From Ceriagrion tenellum (Eukaryota; Arthropoda; Insecta; Odonata; Coenagrionidae), in NCBI GenBank assembly GCA_963169105.1, contig OY720636.1:78046123-78110122 (forward strand): a stretch of DNA of 64,000 nucleotides. Direction: 5' to 3'. The stretch's first letter is position 1, and the number at the start of each line of letters is the position of its first letter. The notes under the pieces were generated by a model. That model did not search any database, had not been told where the DNA came from, and saw only the letters and a program-made list of their open reading frames with translations. Shown here piece after piece: positions 63,328 to 64,000 of the stretch. The translations under genes and the position numbers were made by a program.

Positions 63328-64000
63328 TAATATGTGTTGTCTCTTCAAAATTATCACTAGCCGTTTTTAAGATATATGGTATGTACAATATATCTACTCC
63401 TAAACTCCTCGAATGCGGAAGAGAGAAGTCGAATGTAGAAATCACCCTGAGAGGAGAGAAATTGGAGCAAGTGGATTCCTTCACCTAACTCGGAAGTACC
63501 TTCACGTGGGACAGAAGAAGTACAACGGACATCTAGCGAAGAATAGCCCAAGCTAAAAAGGCTTTCATGGGAAGAAGACAACTGCTGTGCTCAAAGAAGA
63601 TAGGACTACAAACCAGGAAACACTGTGTGAAAACCTTCGTGTGGAGCTAAGCGCTCTATGGATCGGAAACGTGGACCATTGGAAAAGCCAACCAGAAATG
63701 ACTAGAAGCCTTAGAAACTTGGTGCTGGAGGAGGATGCTTAAGGTGAAATGGACGGGAAAAATAAGAAATGATGAAGTGTACAGAAGAGTAGAAAGGAAA
63801 TGGAACATATTTAACGCCATACAGAAAAGACAAACAAGATGTATTGGACGCACCCTGATTCACAATATGTTGGTGAATAACGTAATTGAAGGCAAAATAG
63901 AGGGAAAAGTTCCCAGTGGAAGACCGAGGAATAAGTTCATGTACCAAATAAAGAAGAAAGTACGTAAAAAGTGCTACCAGAGTAAGGGGACCTGGCATTA
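63328..64000 (+). pseudogene. RTE-like LINE C-terminal region (family A), runs off right edge
   Basis: Encodes, with stops and shifts, EQVDSFTYLGSTFTWDRRS (after GEK), RRIAQAKKAFMGRRQLLCSK, KHCVKTFVWS, YGSETWTIGKANQK, LEALETWCWRRMLKVKWTGK and IGRTLIHNMLVNNVIEGKIE, then GKVPSGRPRNKFM. In-frame stops occur after TDI near 63,535, at 63,650 and after NQK near 63,700. It is the most complete family A tail here, and its upstream part pairs with 35,441 onward. The 3' end is outside the window. Confidence 0.82.

Overview
The window reads as repeat-rich, AT-rich intergenic DNA from a large animal genome, most likely an arthropod and probably an insect. The evidence is two intact animal-type 5S rRNA genes, many dead non-LTR retrotransposon fragments (CR1/jockey-like, RTE-like and one R2-like), a Penelope-like element, an internally deleted mariner, tRNA-derived SINEs and many MITE or foldback DNA elements. 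There are no prokaryotic features, no operons and no host protein gene I can defend. The organism call is inference; species cannot be named from the sequence alone.

Layout. 1-1062: open R2-like reverse transcriptase frame running off the left edge. 1.6-5.9 kb: two LINE 3' ends, a dispersed noncoding repeat and long TA microsatellites around a tRNA-derived SINE. 6.4-6.8 kb: hairpin MITE. 9.46-10.30 kb: foldback-like element whose inverted ends are GC-rich minisatellites. 10.7-13.5 kb: two CR1-like copies around hAT-like MITEs. 14.32-15.28 kb: dead mariner. 16-21.8 kb: nested LINEs and SINEs. 22.7-28.3 kb: foldback DNA and chimeric CR1 copies. 29.0-29.9 kb: Penelope-like element with an internal inversion and hammerhead-like motifs. 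30.2-31.5 kb: second CR1-like family. 31.5-34.5 kb: mostly unrecognised DNA. 34.5-41.9 kb: MITEs, RTE-like LINE copies and SINEs.

41.8-57.2 kb is the most unusual part, a set of nested inverted repeats. A 0.67 kb pair (41.8/46.6 kb) abuts a 1.5 kb arm holding a 5S rRNA gene. That arm recurs inverted at 53.3-54.8 kb as the loop of a 6.8 kb palindrome (50,316-57,161). Each copy carries the same 119-nt 5S gene with a T-run terminator, beside the same LINE fragment. The 5S core is almost identical between copies while its flanks are clearly diverged, which suggests recent homogenisation or a young duplication. 57-64 kb: MITEs, a CR1 remnant and another RTE-like LINE copy at the right edge.

Functionally the window shows transposon nesting and rearrangement rather than a pathway. 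The only genes likely to be competent are the two 5S rRNA genes. Candidates for new description are the 5S-bearing inverted-repeat structure, the hammerhead-like motifs of the Penelope-type repeats, the minisatellite-ended foldback element, and a 3' hairpin plus GATGTA tail shared by the CR1-like copies, with one apparent compensatory base-pair change.
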